Shown: positions 12,910-19,458 of the stretch, one piece after another
How positions within the stretch are numbered: the stretch's first letter is position 1
Layout of the letters: every line of letters begins with the position of its first letter
Virus record (IMG/VR): IMGVR_UViG_3300050136_000008
Span: 1 to 20,029 of that record
Length of the DNA stretch: 20,029 bases
Reading direction: 5' to 3' (one strand)
Source of the DNA: a virus
Program-made: the position numbers and the translations under genes
The notes under the pieces: model-generated
The model's database searches: none
What the model was told of the DNA's origin: nothing
What the model saw: the letters and a program-made list of their open reading frames with translations, nothing else

Positions 12910-13188
12910 TTAGGCGTTGAACATCCCGTGGGTCGGAGTGCCTCGTTTGAGAGGGCTTGCGGACTGGTGAGTCCCTATGGACTCAGTCCCGCCGTGCGCC
13001 ATGACCGGCGGCCGATCGGGCGGTTGCGCGAGCGGTGCAGGCGTCGCGGGCGGTGGGACCGGAGGTCCCATGTTGAGCGCGGCCGGTGCGCCGGCAGTCG
13101 TCGAGGCGGCGCTCGCGTTGGCAAGCGTCATCTTGGCCTTGGGAGCCGGGGCAGCGGGCGCGGCAGCGGATTGAACGGGGAAGGCCAT
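12910..13188 (-). CDS. Alanine/proline-rich small protein, 92 aa
   Basis: Starts MAFPVQSAAAPAAPAPKAKM with AAAGGATCGCTGAC upstream. Low complexity, rich in A, P and T (AALNMGPPVPPPATPAPLAQ), ending GTHQSASPLKRGTPTHGMFN. Probably disordered. It contains THQS, faintly like the HQ motif of its neighbours. Function unknown. Confidence 0.55.
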   Translation of the reverse strand: MAFPVQSAAAPAAPAPKAKMTLANASAASTTAGAPAALNMGPPVPPPATPAPLAQPPDRPPVMAHGGTESIGTHQSASPLKRGTPTHGMFNA

Positions 13189-13215
13189 GTCAGCGATCCT
13201 TTACATTCCACGATG

Positions 13216-13476
13216 TCACCTGTTGCGCGGTGATCGCTGTGTCATCCCGAACGAGGGTTGCACATTCGACTTGCCGACATCGCGCGTCTGATCGACAAAG
13301 ACCACCTTGGGGTTGGGGAAAAGCTTGACGCTCATCGCGCTACGCGTCGGGTTCTTGAGGTCGGTATCCGAACTCGCACCCTCGTAGCCGTTCTGCCCGT
13401 AGCCCGTCTTCGTGTTGTCGGCAGGCTCCGGGATCGAGAAATCTCGCATCCTTGAGCCAACGATTTCTTGTGCCAT
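13216..13476 (-). CDS. Hypothetical protein, 86 aa
   Basis: Starts MAQEIVGSRMRDFSIPEPAD with a strong ribosome site (GAGGAGCGTACC). Polar and glycine/asparagine-rich first half (TGYGQNGYEG), then SAMSVKLFPNPKVVFVDQ and a basic tail. No domain recognised. Separated from its neighbours by short gaps of about 30 bp. Confidence 0.6.
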   Translation of the reverse strand: MAQEIVGSRMRDFSIPEPADNTKTGYGQNGYEGASSDTDLKNPTRSAMSVKLFPNPKVVFVDQTRDVGKSNVQPSFGMTQRSPRNR

Positions 13477-13503
13477 GGTACGCTCCTCTATGCAGACGAA
13501 ACT

Positions 13504-13683
13504 TTATCCCTCAATAGGTCTTCCAAATGTTTTCCAGCCGAGCAGGCCGAACAGCAGGAACGTAATCAGGCCGGTGCCGCCGACGAAGACGTGGGTGTAC
13601 GGCCCGTAGTAGAACGCGAAGCCGCCGATCACGCCCAGCGCGCACAGCAGCATCAGAATCCAGAACAGCAATCGCATTGTCAT
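13504..13683 (-). CDS. Small two-span membrane protein, 59 aa
   Basis: MTMRLLFWILMLLCALGVIG is a first transmembrane helix with a short FAFYYGPYTHVF link; VGGTGLITFLLFGLLGW is a second. The C-terminus is short and polar. The start overlaps the upstream stop as ATGA and has a strong AAAGGAGG upstream. Size and two helices are holin-like, but holins cannot be recognised by sequence alone and no endolysin is nearby. Confidence 0.6.
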   Translation of the reverse strand: MTMRLLFWILMLLCALGVIGGFAFYYGPYTHVFVGGTGLITFLLFGLLGWKTFGRPIEG

Positions 13684-14093
13684 GGCACGTAGCCTCCTTT
13701 GGGATTGGTCACGATCTCCGGCGACTCGCCTCGGTTCTTTCCATTCGGCGAGCGTGGCGCTTCGCCGTCTGGCGAAACTGGATTCGCATCACTTGCCGTT
13801 CGGAATAGACCAGGGCGGAGACCTGGATGGATCGGCACGTTGCGCGAGCCATCCGGGGCTTCGTCGGTCAGGGTCATGTGCATCGCGTTCACGGCGCCGG
13901 GCGGCGTGTTCGGGTTCTGCGCTTCCTTCGCGGCCTTCGAGCTACTCCACTGCGACGCGCCGCCGACGAACGCAGTAACCCCGCCGGGAGCGGTCCCGCC
14001 GAGGTTCGTGATGTCGCTCTCTTGGCGCTGGGTCGGCTTCGTCGAGTTCAGCCCGTTGAAGCCGCCCGCGTAGACGCCATTACGTTTCGTCAT
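13680..14093 (-). CDS. Small protein with GSRNVPIHP motif, 137 aa
   Basis: Starts MTKRNGVYAGGFNGLNSTKP by ATGA overlap. Contains an AVNAMHMTLTDEAPDGSRNV and PIHPG block near residues 67-92, paralogous to a block in the gene at 14215-14520 (TMHDDLSDDAKKLANGSRNV). G/N/P-rich throughout, likely disordered. Function unknown; belongs to the small-protein cluster. Confidence 0.6.
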   Translation of the reverse strand: MTKRNGVYAGGFNGLNSTKPTQRQESDITNLGGTAPGGVTAFVGGASQWSSSKAAKEAQNPNTPPGAVNAMHMTLTDEAPDGSRNVPIHPGLRPGLFRTASDANPVSPDGEAPRSPNGKNRGESPEIVTNPKGGYVP

Positions 14094-14218
14094 CCAGTTT
14101 CACTCTTCACGAAGCGCCGAGCTTGATCGACGAGAGCAGCGCCCCAGCCAGCCATTCGGCCGACGCGCTGAACGCCCGCTTGATGCGCGTTGCTCCCGTG
14201 GCCCATCGCGTCTTTCAT
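14090..14218 (-). CDS. GHGS-tagged protein, 42 aa
   Basis: A complete short gene MKDAMGHGSNAHQAGVQRVG ... RRFVKSETG. It joins the GHGS tag and the HQxGV motif with almost nothing else, making it the minimal form of the family. Both ends overlap neighbours by ATGA, and AGGGG lies eight bases before the ATG. Confidence 0.65.
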   Translation of the reverse strand: MKDAMGHGSNAHQAGVQRVGRMAGWGAALVDQARRFVKSETG

Positions 14219-14520
14219 GTTCCGAACCCCTGGCCTGTCGGATCGTGCTGCGCGGCATCGCCGCCCCATCCCTGCTTGTCGGACCCTTCGGTTGCGACCT
14301 GTGCTGGATGGATCGGCACATTCCGCGATCCGTTGGCGAGCTTCTTCGCGTCGTCGGACAGATCGTCGTGCATTGTGGCGGCCGCATCTTGCGGCGAGAT
14401 AGACTTGAAGCCGGGCGAGGCTGTCGCCTCGGCCGACTTCGAACCTTTTGGGATGAACCCCGGCGGAAGATTAGCCTCGGCCGCCCGCGTGTTCTGCCGA
14501 GCGCCGTCGAATCGCGGCAT
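14215..14520 (-). CDS. Small protein with GSRNVPIHP motif, 101 aa
   Basis: Starts MPRFDGARQNTRAAEANLPP at a TGATG overlap. Contains DAAATMHDDLSDDAKKLANG and SRNVPIHPAQVATEG, the paralogous block shared with 13680-14093. Ends QGWGGDAAQHDPTGQGFGT. Polar and probably disordered; function unknown. Confidence 0.58.
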   Translation of the reverse strand: MPRFDGARQNTRAAEANLPPGFIPKGSKSAEATASPGFKSISPQDAAATMHDDLSDDAKKLANGSRNVPIHPAQVATEGSDKQGWGGDAAQHDPTGQGFGT

Positions 14521-14957
14521 CACGCATAGGGGTCTTTGGGAGACGCCCCACTATCCTTCACGAGAGACGGACTACCCGGCAGCTTGCTCGATCCCGAGAG
14601 GATCGCCTCGCCGAGCACTGCGCCCGCGCCGGGATTACCGGAGTGCGTGACGCCGTTGCCGTTCGCATCCTTCATGTTGCCCCAAGGGGTCTGAAGAATG
14701 GCAGCCTGACGCTTCAGATTCTTGACCCGAGGCTCCGCGTCGAGCGGATTGGGAGACGAAGCATCGGGACCGGTGCCCGGATTGGCCGGCGAGAGACCGG
14801 CGGTGTTGCCGCTCTCGACCGTCTGATCCTTCATGCCCCACTTCGTCGGGAAGGAGGTCTGCGGATGCTTCGCGGCGCCGGAGCGCGCGTCATACTTGGT
14901 CTGATCGACCATCGTGGGGTCGGGACCTTTTCCGATTCCTGAGCCTTTCACAGCCAT
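14520..14957 (-). CDS. Hypothetical protein with an internal KDAxGxG tag, 145 aa
   Basis: Starts MAVKGSGIGKGPDPTMVDQT with a strong ribosome site (CAGGAGGGTGCT). Glycine/serine/proline-rich, probably disordered. Near residue 95 it contains NMKDANGNGVTHSGNPGAG, an internal, degenerate form of the GHGS tag, suggesting descent by fusion with a tagged gene. It may be the first gene of a transcript starting near 15 kb. Confidence 0.6.
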   Translation of the reverse strand: MAVKGSGIGKGPDPTMVDQTKYDARSGAAKHPQTSFPTKWGMKDQTVESGNTAGLSPANPGTGPDASSPNPLDAEPRVKNLKRQAAILQTPWGNMKDANGNGVTHSGNPGAGAVLGEAILSGSSKLPGSPSLVKDSGASPKDPYA

Positions 14958-14993
14958 AGCACCCTCCTGGAGACAGCGCGGATTATTCGGCCA

Positions 14994-15033
14994 ACCTTAG
15001 CCGCGATTAACCATGTTGGCAATAGGGATTTAG
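14994..15033 (-). promoter_or_regulatory. Possible promoter with a 15-bp repeated motif
   Basis: On the minus strand CTAAATCCCTATTGC is followed by TTGCCA (overlapping the TTGC), 17 bp, then TAAGGT. The same 15-mer, with the same TTGC-to-TAA spacing, lies at 17426-17465. Placed between a stop codon and a gene with a strong ribosome site. The -10 is a poor match to the consensus. Confidence 0.28.
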
Positions 15034-15036
15034 AGG

Positions 15037-15336
15037 TCAGACAACGGGGCCGACAAAATCAACAGTGAGGTTACCGGTGGAGACCTCGTAACTGTTCGAG
15101 CCGTTATTGCAGAGATGGCCGACAGCCTTGACGTGAATGAGTTGTACCAGCTTGCCGCCGATGTACTTGCCAGCGCTATCCTCGCGCCGATCGTACGTCT
15201 CCGCGCGAAGATTCCGAACTCCCGTCAGGAGGAAGGTCGCAACTTCGATCGGAATCGCATCCGCCGATTGCAGCCGTAGAATCTCGGCGATGGCGTTCTT
15301 CTTATCGGTTGCGTAGAACTCGATCGAAAAGGACAT
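15037..15336 (-). CDS. Conserved-looking phage hypothetical protein, 99 aa
   Basis: Starts MSFSIEFYATDKKNAIAEIL after AGGAGCCTGAC. Ends with KAVGHLCNNGSNSYEVSTGN and LTVDFV, a GHL...YxVST...V pattern I associate with small phage proteins of unknown function that accompany structural genes. Mixed alpha/beta composition, no membrane segment. One of the few folded-looking proteins in this cluster. Confidence 0.62.
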   Translation of the reverse strand: MSFSIEFYATDKKNAIAEILRLQSADAIPIEVATFLLTGVRNLRAETYDRREDSAGKYIGGKLVQLIHVKAVGHLCNNGSNSYEVSTGNLTVDFVGPVV

Positions 15337-15361
15337 GTCAGGCTCCTGATGTTGACCGCGC

Positions 15362-15520
15362 TTACTCGCGCAGTAGAGATGCGCCGCTCGCGTTCTGGTC
15401 TTTCTGGTTCCAGGAGGTCGGGACGTTGCCGGTGGCCTTCGGGTGACCTTGCGCGAGAACGCCGGCTGCGTCCTTGTCGTTGCAGACTGCTGGGCAGTCA
15501 CTTTGAACTGTCTTTGCCAT
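15362..15520 (-). CDS. Small protein with GHPK motif, 52 aa
   Basis: Starts MAKTVQSDCPAVCNDKDAAG after AGGAGCAACCC. Contains QGHPKATGNVPTSWNQKDQN, related to NGHPKSAPVPVHAG in the gene at 16066-16341. Two cysteines (CPAVC). Function unknown. Confidence 0.55.
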   Translation of the reverse strand: MAKTVQSDCPAVCNDKDAAGVLAQGHPKATGNVPTSWNQKDQNASGASLLRE

Positions 15521-15875
15521 GGGTTGCTCCTGCTGGTTTCTTGACGCTGCCTTTATCGGCCTTGAGTGAAATCTCCAACGAGTGTTTCTGCTGGGCGCCG
15601 GCCGGCGGCGCAACTGGCGCTGCGGGCTTGGTGATCTTCGGCATCGGCTTCGGTGGAGGCTTGTCGCCGATCCACGCGTCGCGGCCGTCTTTTATCCCGA
15701 GCTTCGCGCCTGGGCGCCCCAGGAACCTGGAAGCTGTTACCTCTGTTGCCTTCGATCCGACGTGGCCGCGCATATTTCCTTTGTGATCGAAGACAGGGAT
15801 ACGGTTCAGCGGTGCCTCACCGGGCTTCCGCTCTTTTGCTTTCACGACCTCAACCTTGGGGCTCGTCACTTCCAT
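15498..15875 (-). CDS. Hypothetical protein, 125 aa
   Basis: Starts MEVTSPKVEVVKAKERKPGE. Central block APLNRIPVFDHKGNMRGHVG and TASRFLGRPGAKLGIKDGRD looks folded; the C-terminal 50 residues are K/P/A-rich (PPPKPMPKITKPAAPVAP) and disordered. GGAGG lies unusually close to the ATG, so the start is uncertain by a few codons. Overlaps both neighbours. Confidence 0.55.
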   Translation of the reverse strand: MEVTSPKVEVVKAKERKPGEAPLNRIPVFDHKGNMRGHVGSKATEVTASRFLGRPGAKLGIKDGRDAWIGDKPPPKPMPKITKPAAPVAPPAGAQQKHSLEISLKADKGSVKKPAGATHGKDSSK

Positions 15876-16069
15876 GCCTCCCCGCGCTGCTGTGCGGCCA
15901 TCTTGGATTGCGCATTGCCGACAGCAGCCCGTTGCTGCTTGGAGATACCGACCAGAGTTTCGTCGTCGGCGTTGCGCGCCATACGTGAAACAGTGAGCGC
16001 TGCCGCGATACCAGCTTGGTGCGCGGCGAGGCTGCGTCCATTCGATCCGTGACCCTGAGCGTCCTTCAT
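15866..16069 (-). CDS. GHGS-tagged protein, 67 aa
   Basis: Begins MKDAQGHGSNGRSLAAHQAG and continues IAAALTVSRMARNADDE, so the tag and the HQxGI motif are adjacent. The rest is helical and ends QSKMAAQQRGEAWK. The start overlaps the upstream stop as ATGA. Confidence 0.65.
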   Translation of the reverse strand: MKDAQGHGSNGRSLAAHQAGIAAALTVSRMARNADDETLVGISKQQRAAVGNAQSKMAAQQRGEAWK

Positions 16070-16341
16070 GGGAATCCACCGAAGTTGACGCGCCCAGCCG
16101 CACCGGCATGAACCGGCACCGGGGCAGACTTCGGGTGACCATTGGCAAGGTCAGCGGCTGCGGCCATATTGGCAGCGGCGCCCGACACAGCCTGGAGCTT
16201 GGCAAGGCGCGTCGCCATGTTGGGGAAGTTCGTCTGGTGGCGAGCATCCACGCGGCGGCCGTTGGCAACTGTCTCATGAGCGCGGTTCGTCATGCTCGTG
16301 CCGCCTCGTGCGTCGCTGCCGTGTCCCAATGCGTCCTTCAT
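16066..16341 (-). CDS. GHGS-tagged protein, 91 aa
   Basis: Begins MKDALGHGSDARGGTSMTNR. Later VDARHQTNFPNMATRLAKLQ (HQ motif) and LANGHPKSAPVPVHAGAAGR (GHPK...VPVH motif). It links the tag with a second motif class in one small protein. The start has AAGGGA upstream. Confidence 0.65.
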   Translation of the reverse strand: MKDALGHGSDARGGTSMTNRAHETVANGRRVDARHQTNFPNMATRLAKLQAVSGAAANMAAAADLANGHPKSAPVPVHAGAAGRVNFGGFP

Positions 16342-16342
16342 G

Positions 16343-16576
16343 TCACGATCCCTTCTGTGCAGCGGCAAGGAAACGTCCCTTGTCGAATGTCGGGTTGGTG
16401 CCGGCGAGCGTGTCGGCAAACTTTGACACGAGAGCCGCGTGAGCCAACGAGGCTTCGGGACTCCCGTGTAAACTGGCGCCGTGCTTCGCGAGCGTGCTCG
16501 CGATCAACTCGAAGTTATGCTTCCCCATTCTCTTGCCGATATGACCGACGCCGATTTGATGAGCCGCGCCCTTCAT
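16343..16576 (-). CDS. Divergent cluster member without the full tag, 77 aa
   Basis: Begins MKGAAHQIGVGHIGKRMGKH: KDAxGHGS is reduced to KGA, and the HQIGV motif follows at once. Helical remainder (LIASTLAKHGASLHGSPEAS, ALVSKFADTLAG). The ribosome site GGGAGGG is strong. It supports HQxGI being a separable unit. Confidence 0.6.
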   Translation of the reverse strand: MKGAAHQIGVGHIGKRMGKHNFELIASTLAKHGASLHGSPEASLAHAALVSKFADTLAGTNPTFDKGRFLAAAQKGS

Positions 16577-16577
16577 G

Positions 16578-16805
16578 TCACTTCCCTCCCAGGAAGTTCT
16601 TGATCCCCTGCATCAGTCCGGTGGCATGGCCCTCACCCGGTGTACTGCGAAGCCGAGTGCGCAGATCAGCGATCGTGCGCGCTGTATCACTTCGCGGCTG
16701 CGGCCCCTTCATTCCTGAACTGAGATGCACGCCGGGCGCGATGCCAAAACTCATGTTGTGGCTATTCGCTCGCGCGCTGCTCCCGTGGCCTCGTGCGTCC
16801 TTCAT
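16578..16805 (-). CDS. GHGS-tagged protein, 75 aa
   Basis: Begins MKDARGHGSSARANSHNMSF. Has no clear HQ motif. Polar middle (GVHLSSGMKGPQPRSDTART), then a short helix and GLMQGIKNFLGGK at the end. GAGGGTGTC precedes the start. Confidence 0.62.
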   Translation of the reverse strand: MKDARGHGSSARANSHNMSFGIAPGVHLSSGMKGPQPRSDTARTIADLRTRLRSTPGEGHATGLMQGIKNFLGGK

Positions 16806-16812
16806 GACACCC

Positions 16813-17169
16813 TCACGACTTGCTGGCCTGCTTCTGGTTGGCGAGTCCTGTGAGCAGCCGGCGCTCTTGACTTCGGCCGGTCGGCCCCCTGGTTTTTGTG
16901 AACTCCGCGAGCCGAGCTTTCGCCTCGTTCGTATTGACGAGGTGGCTCACGCCCATATCCTGTTCCTCTGCGTCCCACTTGCCAGCCATGAGCGCGCCGT
17001 GAACCTTATCCATCACTGCGCGGATGCCTGACTGATGCGAGGCCGGTGCGTACAGCGTGGGCTTCGCATCAGCGGCCCGCTGCGCCATTTGCGTCGCCAT
17101 TGCAGCCGACAGCGGCCCCATCTCGGCACCGCCCTTCTTGTTGCTGCCGTGCCCCTTGGCGTCCTTCAT
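16813..17169 (-). CDS. GHGS-tagged protein, 118 aa
   Basis: Begins MKDAKGHGSNKKGGAEMGPL. Contains YAPASHQSGIRAVMDKVHGA, the HQxGI motif followed by a helix, then a charged helical C-terminal half (NTNEAKARLAEFTKTRGPTG). It is the longest folded-looking member apart from the copy at 12527-12895. The tag start has GAGGGTGCC upstream. Confidence 0.65.
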   Translation of the reverse strand: MKDAKGHGSNKKGGAEMGPLSAAMATQMAQRAADAKPTLYAPASHQSGIRAVMDKVHGALMAGKWDAEEQDMGVSHLVNTNEAKARLAEFTKTRGPTGRSQERRLLTGLANQKQASKS

Positions 17170-17176
17170 GGCACCC

Positions 17177-17398
17177 TCAACCGTGGTAGGTGGAATCCGT
17201 CTCGCCGAGTACGGCGTCTGCGCGGTGTCGAACCTTGGCGGCTTGTTCTGGGGTGATGTTGCCGACCGCGAGGGATCGGCTGGCACCGGACAGCGCGAGC
17301 TTGGCGTGCTTCGAATCGTTTACAGGGAAGTGCTTGCCGGGCAGAGCGTACTCGCTCTGCGGCATGTTCTTGCGCTGTTTGGCGCTGAGTGAGGACAT
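17177..17398 (-). CDS. Conserved small phage protein, 73 aa
   Basis: The sequence MSSLSAKQRKNMPQSEYALP followed by GKHFPVNDSKHAKLALSG resembles small phage proteins with the pattern LS.K.RK.LP.S.FAlPGK..yPi.D..HA..AL. Helical C-terminus (TPEQAAKVRHRADAVLG). These sit among structural genes of many phages but have no assigned function. AGGAG precedes the start. Confidence 0.7.
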   Translation of the reverse strand: MSSLSAKQRKNMPQSEYALPGKHFPVNDSKHAKLALSGASRSLAVGNITPEQAAKVRHRADAVLGETDSTYHG

Positions 17399-17425
17399 AG
17401 CGGTCTCCTGAAACTAGGATCGCTA

Positions 17426-17465
17426 TGTTTAACGCAGATTCCAGATCGCCGCAATAGGGATTTAG
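17426..17465 (-). promoter_or_regulatory. Possible promoter with the same 15-bp motif
   Basis: CTAAATCCCTATTGC overlaps the upstream gene's TAA stop. TTGCGG, 17 bp and TAAACA follow, then the 73-aa gene with AGGAG. Identical 15-mer and spacing to 14994-15033. It would start transcription of the GHGS cluster. Weak -10. Confidence 0.28.
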
Positions 17466-17713
17466 CGGCCGCGTGAAACTCCGCGAGCCTCGCGAGCTTT
17501 AGCGAGATTGGTCATGTACTCGCTGTGCCGCGCTACTGCGGTAATCATCTGCCGGAAGGACACGCGCATTTGCTGTGCCGGGCCACTGAAGAACGCCCGG
17601 AGCCCTGCCGGCAACTGATATCGGACGGCTGGGACCCACGAGCGCCCCTGTGCAGCTTTGCGTAGCTTGGTGCGTCTCCTGGAACGAAAGCATCTACCGT
17701 TTCGATTTGACAC
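17462..17713 (-). CDS. Small basic hypothetical protein, 83 aa
   Basis: GTG start chosen because GGAGG sits seven bases before it, inside the end of the preceding gene. Protein is basic at the N-terminus (RCFRSRRRTKLRKAAQGRSW), then PAVRYQLPAGLRAFFSGPAQ, and ends helical. The competing frame that starts ATG right after the upstream stop gives a compositionally poor shadow. Not recognised. Confidence 0.55.
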   Translation of the reverse strand: MSNRNGRCFRSRRRTKLRKAAQGRSWVPAVRYQLPAGLRAFFSGPAQQMRVSFRQMITAVARHSEYMTNLAKAREARGVSRGR

Positions 17714-17981
17714 TGGACTTCCTCCGGATTGGGAACGCAACGACATACCAGCCGTCGCGCGTTCGGTAAAGCTCTTTCTTGAAGCGCCGCACAGTAGCAG
17801 TCGCTCGGTCGGCGCGCTTGATGCGACACCAGATGGTGAGTCCCTTGCCGCGCGTCGTCGGGACTATCTTGAACTCGTACTCATGAGTGAGGCCGCAATC
17901 GCAGCACGCGAAACGATTACAATGCGGCGGCAGCGAAAGCTGAAACCACTTGCCGCCAGTCCCGTGCTTATACTTCGCCAT
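17694..17981 (-). CDS. Small protein with zinc-ribbon-like cysteines, 95 aa
   Basis: Starts MAKYKHGTGGKWFQLSLPPH. Contains CNRFACCDCGLTHEYEFKIV (CxxC knuckle) and later WCRIKRADRATATVRRFKKE, with a basic tail. The start is two bases downstream of the preceding stop. Could bind metal or nucleic acid; only one clear CxxC pair is visible. Confidence 0.6.
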   Translation of the reverse strand: MAKYKHGTGGKWFQLSLPPHCNRFACCDCGLTHEYEFKIVPTTRGKGLTIWCRIKRADRATATVRRFKKELYRTRDGWYVVAFPIRRKSSVKSKR

Positions 17982-17982
17982 G

Positions 17983-18108
17983 TCAGGTCGAGAACGGGGT
18001 GTTGTCAACCTCGCCCAGGCCCCTCTTGTGATATCGCTTGATCGCTTTTCGCAGCGCCTTCTTCGCGCGCTTCTTGATAAGGCGGACCTTCTTTTTCTTG
18101 CGCTTCAT
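17983..18108 (-). CDS. Very basic 41-aa protein
   Basis: MKRKKKKVRLIKKRAKKALR, then KAIKRYHKRGLGE and a short acidic/polar tail VDNTPFST. It has a strong ribosome site AAGGAGGAGATTATA. More than a third of residues are K or R, so it could bind DNA or RNA or be a structural peptide. Function unknown. Confidence 0.55.
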   Translation of the reverse strand: MKRKKKKVRLIKKRAKKALRKAIKRYHKRGLGEVDNTPFST

Positions 18109-18121
18109 TATAATCTCCTCC

Positions 18122-18253
18122 TTATCGCGCTGAGAGCCAGAGCCGCATACAGTGCCGACTGAACCGCATGCTCGCGGTGTAGACGAGCCAACCGAGAGCT
18201 TCGAGCTTCACGGACAGCCGAGCGAGTTGGTACTTCATTGTGATTGTGCCCAT
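18122..18253 (-). CDS. Small amphipathic protein, 43 aa
   Basis: MGTITMKYQLARLSVKLEAL, then GWLVYTASMRFSRHCMRL. GAGG seven bases before the ATG supports the 18253 start; an ATGA-overlap start at 18238 gives 38 aa. A short hydrophobic core with basic ends. Not recognised. Confidence 0.42.
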   Translation of the reverse strand: MGTITMKYQLARLSVKLEALGWLVYTASMRFSRHCMRLWLSAR

Positions 18254-18828
18254 CTCATTGCCTCGACCGTGGCGTGGAGTACGGAGCCCTTGGTCACCGG
18301 GTCGAGATTGCCCCATACAGAATCGAGAACTTCGGTGGCCTTGATGACGAACTTCCGCACCTCAGCTTCGGCGTGCCTTTTCTGCTCCGCCTCGTGCCTC
18401 GCCCGTACACGATCGTTGCGCTTCCTGATTACGTCGGGCGAGACTAGGAGCTTCTCGTTTATCAGTTCGCTGACAGTGGCGTCCAGGCGCGCGGCGAGCG
18501 GCGCCGGACGCGGACCTTTCTTGCCGTCATAGAGCCATCGATGATAGACGTGATTGTCGCTCCACACCTCCACTGGATGTTTATCTTTACCCCTGATCTC
18601 TTCATTGCCGGGCTGTTGCCGGAATATGTAGCATGTCCCGTGGCTGCCGTGGCGGCGCATGATGATCGTGCCCCACTCGACGCCGCCGACCATGATGCGC
18701 TTCCAGCCCTCGAACGGGCCGTACTTCTCGGTGCTGTACGGCACAATCTTGCGAATGGGCTTCCCGGATTGCTCAGCGTAAAGTGCCAGGGCATCACCTT
18801 CGCTGTTGAGGTAGCCACCGTTACTCAT
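18235..18828 (-). CDS. Hypothetical protein, 197 aa
   Basis: Starts MSNGGYLNSEGDALALYAEQ overlapping the upstream stop (ATGAGTAA). The first ~110 residues look folded, with G/W/Y-rich strands (KYGPFEGWKRIMVGGVEWGT, IIMRRHGSHGTCYIFRQQ). The second half is a long charged helix (RKRNDRVRARHEAEQKRHAE). Unknown family. Confidence 0.65.
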   Translation of the reverse strand: MSNGGYLNSEGDALALYAEQSGKPIRKIVPYSTEKYGPFEGWKRIMVGGVEWGTIIMRRHGSHGTCYIFRQQPGNEEIRGKDKHPVEVWSDNHVYHRWLYDGKKGPRPAPLAARLDATVSELINEKLLVSPDVIRKRNDRVRARHEAEQKRHAEAEVRKFVIKATEVLDSVWGNLDPVTKGSVLHATVEAMRWAQSQ

Positions 18829-19060
18829 GCTGGGCACCGACTTCGATCGTTAGTATGGTGCCAGCGGGGAGTTCGATGACGGTCTTCTGCTGATCGTAGC
18901 TATAGCTCTCCCCGGTGCGCAAGTTGGTGGCTACGGTCCCGGTCTTGATGTAGACATTTGACGGGTCCCAGGGATTCAGCGCATGAAAGAAAGCGCCGCG
19001 AACGAGGCACCGGTATTCGGTCCCACTGGGTTTTCGATCGATGCTTACTTTGTTCGTCAT
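18821..19060 (-). CDS. Small beta-rich hypothetical protein, 79 aa
   Basis: Starts MTNKVSIDRKPSGTEYRCLV after AAAGGA. Alternating strand pattern (TGTVATNLRTGESYSYDQQK, TVIELPAGTILTIEVG) with LNPWDPSNVYIKTG near residue 28. The NPWDP echoes the motif in the 4650-5179 protein, though in a different context. Function unknown. Confidence 0.6.
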   Translation of the reverse strand: MTNKVSIDRKPSGTEYRCLVRGAFFHALNPWDPSNVYIKTGTVATNLRTGESYSYDQQKTVIELPAGTILTIEVGAQHE

Positions 19061-19062
19061 AT

Positions 19063-19458
19063 CTAAAATCCTTTCTTGGTTTCGGGTTCTGCACTTCCGT
19101 CGTCTTCCAGCGATACGATGTCGGTCGGCAGAAGCCGCATGAGCCGCGCCTCGTCCATTGACACGACGATCGGCGGCGGAGGATCGAGCTTCGCCAGATC
19201 GACGAGCGCCTGAATGATCGGCCTGACTCGTCTCTGGTACTCAACGAACTCCCGATCGAGTTGCGCTTGGAGGTCCCGGCGAACCCTGTCGTCGAGCGCC
19301 GGCATCGTGTTTCTATCGAACTTGTTCATGCGCGCTTTGGCAGCGGTATCGGCATTGCCGCGCGCCCTGGCGCGGATATCCTGCGCCCGCTGACAATGTT
19401 CGGGATCGGAGAGGCAGCCCTGCTCCCTGCACTCGTCGTGGATGTCACACGTTGGCAT
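19063..19458 (-). CDS. Hypothetical protein with cysteine-rich N-terminus, 131 aa
   Basis: Starts MPTCDIHDECREQGCLSDPE, giving four cysteines in the first 25 residues (also HCQRAQD), a pattern that could bind metal. The middle is helical (DRVRRDLQAQLDREFVEYQR) and the end is acidic (SLEDDGSAEPETKKGF). The ATG overlaps the preceding gene by 14 bp and has a weak AAGGTG upstream. Confidence 0.6.
   Translation of the reverse strand: MPTCDIHDECREQGCLSDPEHCQRAQDIRARARGNADTAAKARMNKFDRNTMPALDDRVRRDLQAQLDREFVEYQRRVRPIIQALVDLAKLDPPPPIVVSMDEARLMRLLPTDIVSLEDDGSAEPETKKGF

Noticed and set aside
16108-17031. Plus-strand open frame of 307 codons opposite the GHGS cluster
   Set aside because: Arg/Ser-rich shadow; the minus-strand genes have consistent starts, ribosome sites and shared motifs.
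12527-17169. CRISPR-like array suggested by the regularly recurring AAGGACGC...GGNCACGG DNA
   Set aside because: Repeats are protein-coding starts with silent differences and spacing from about 230 to 1850 bp; there are no short uniform spacers.
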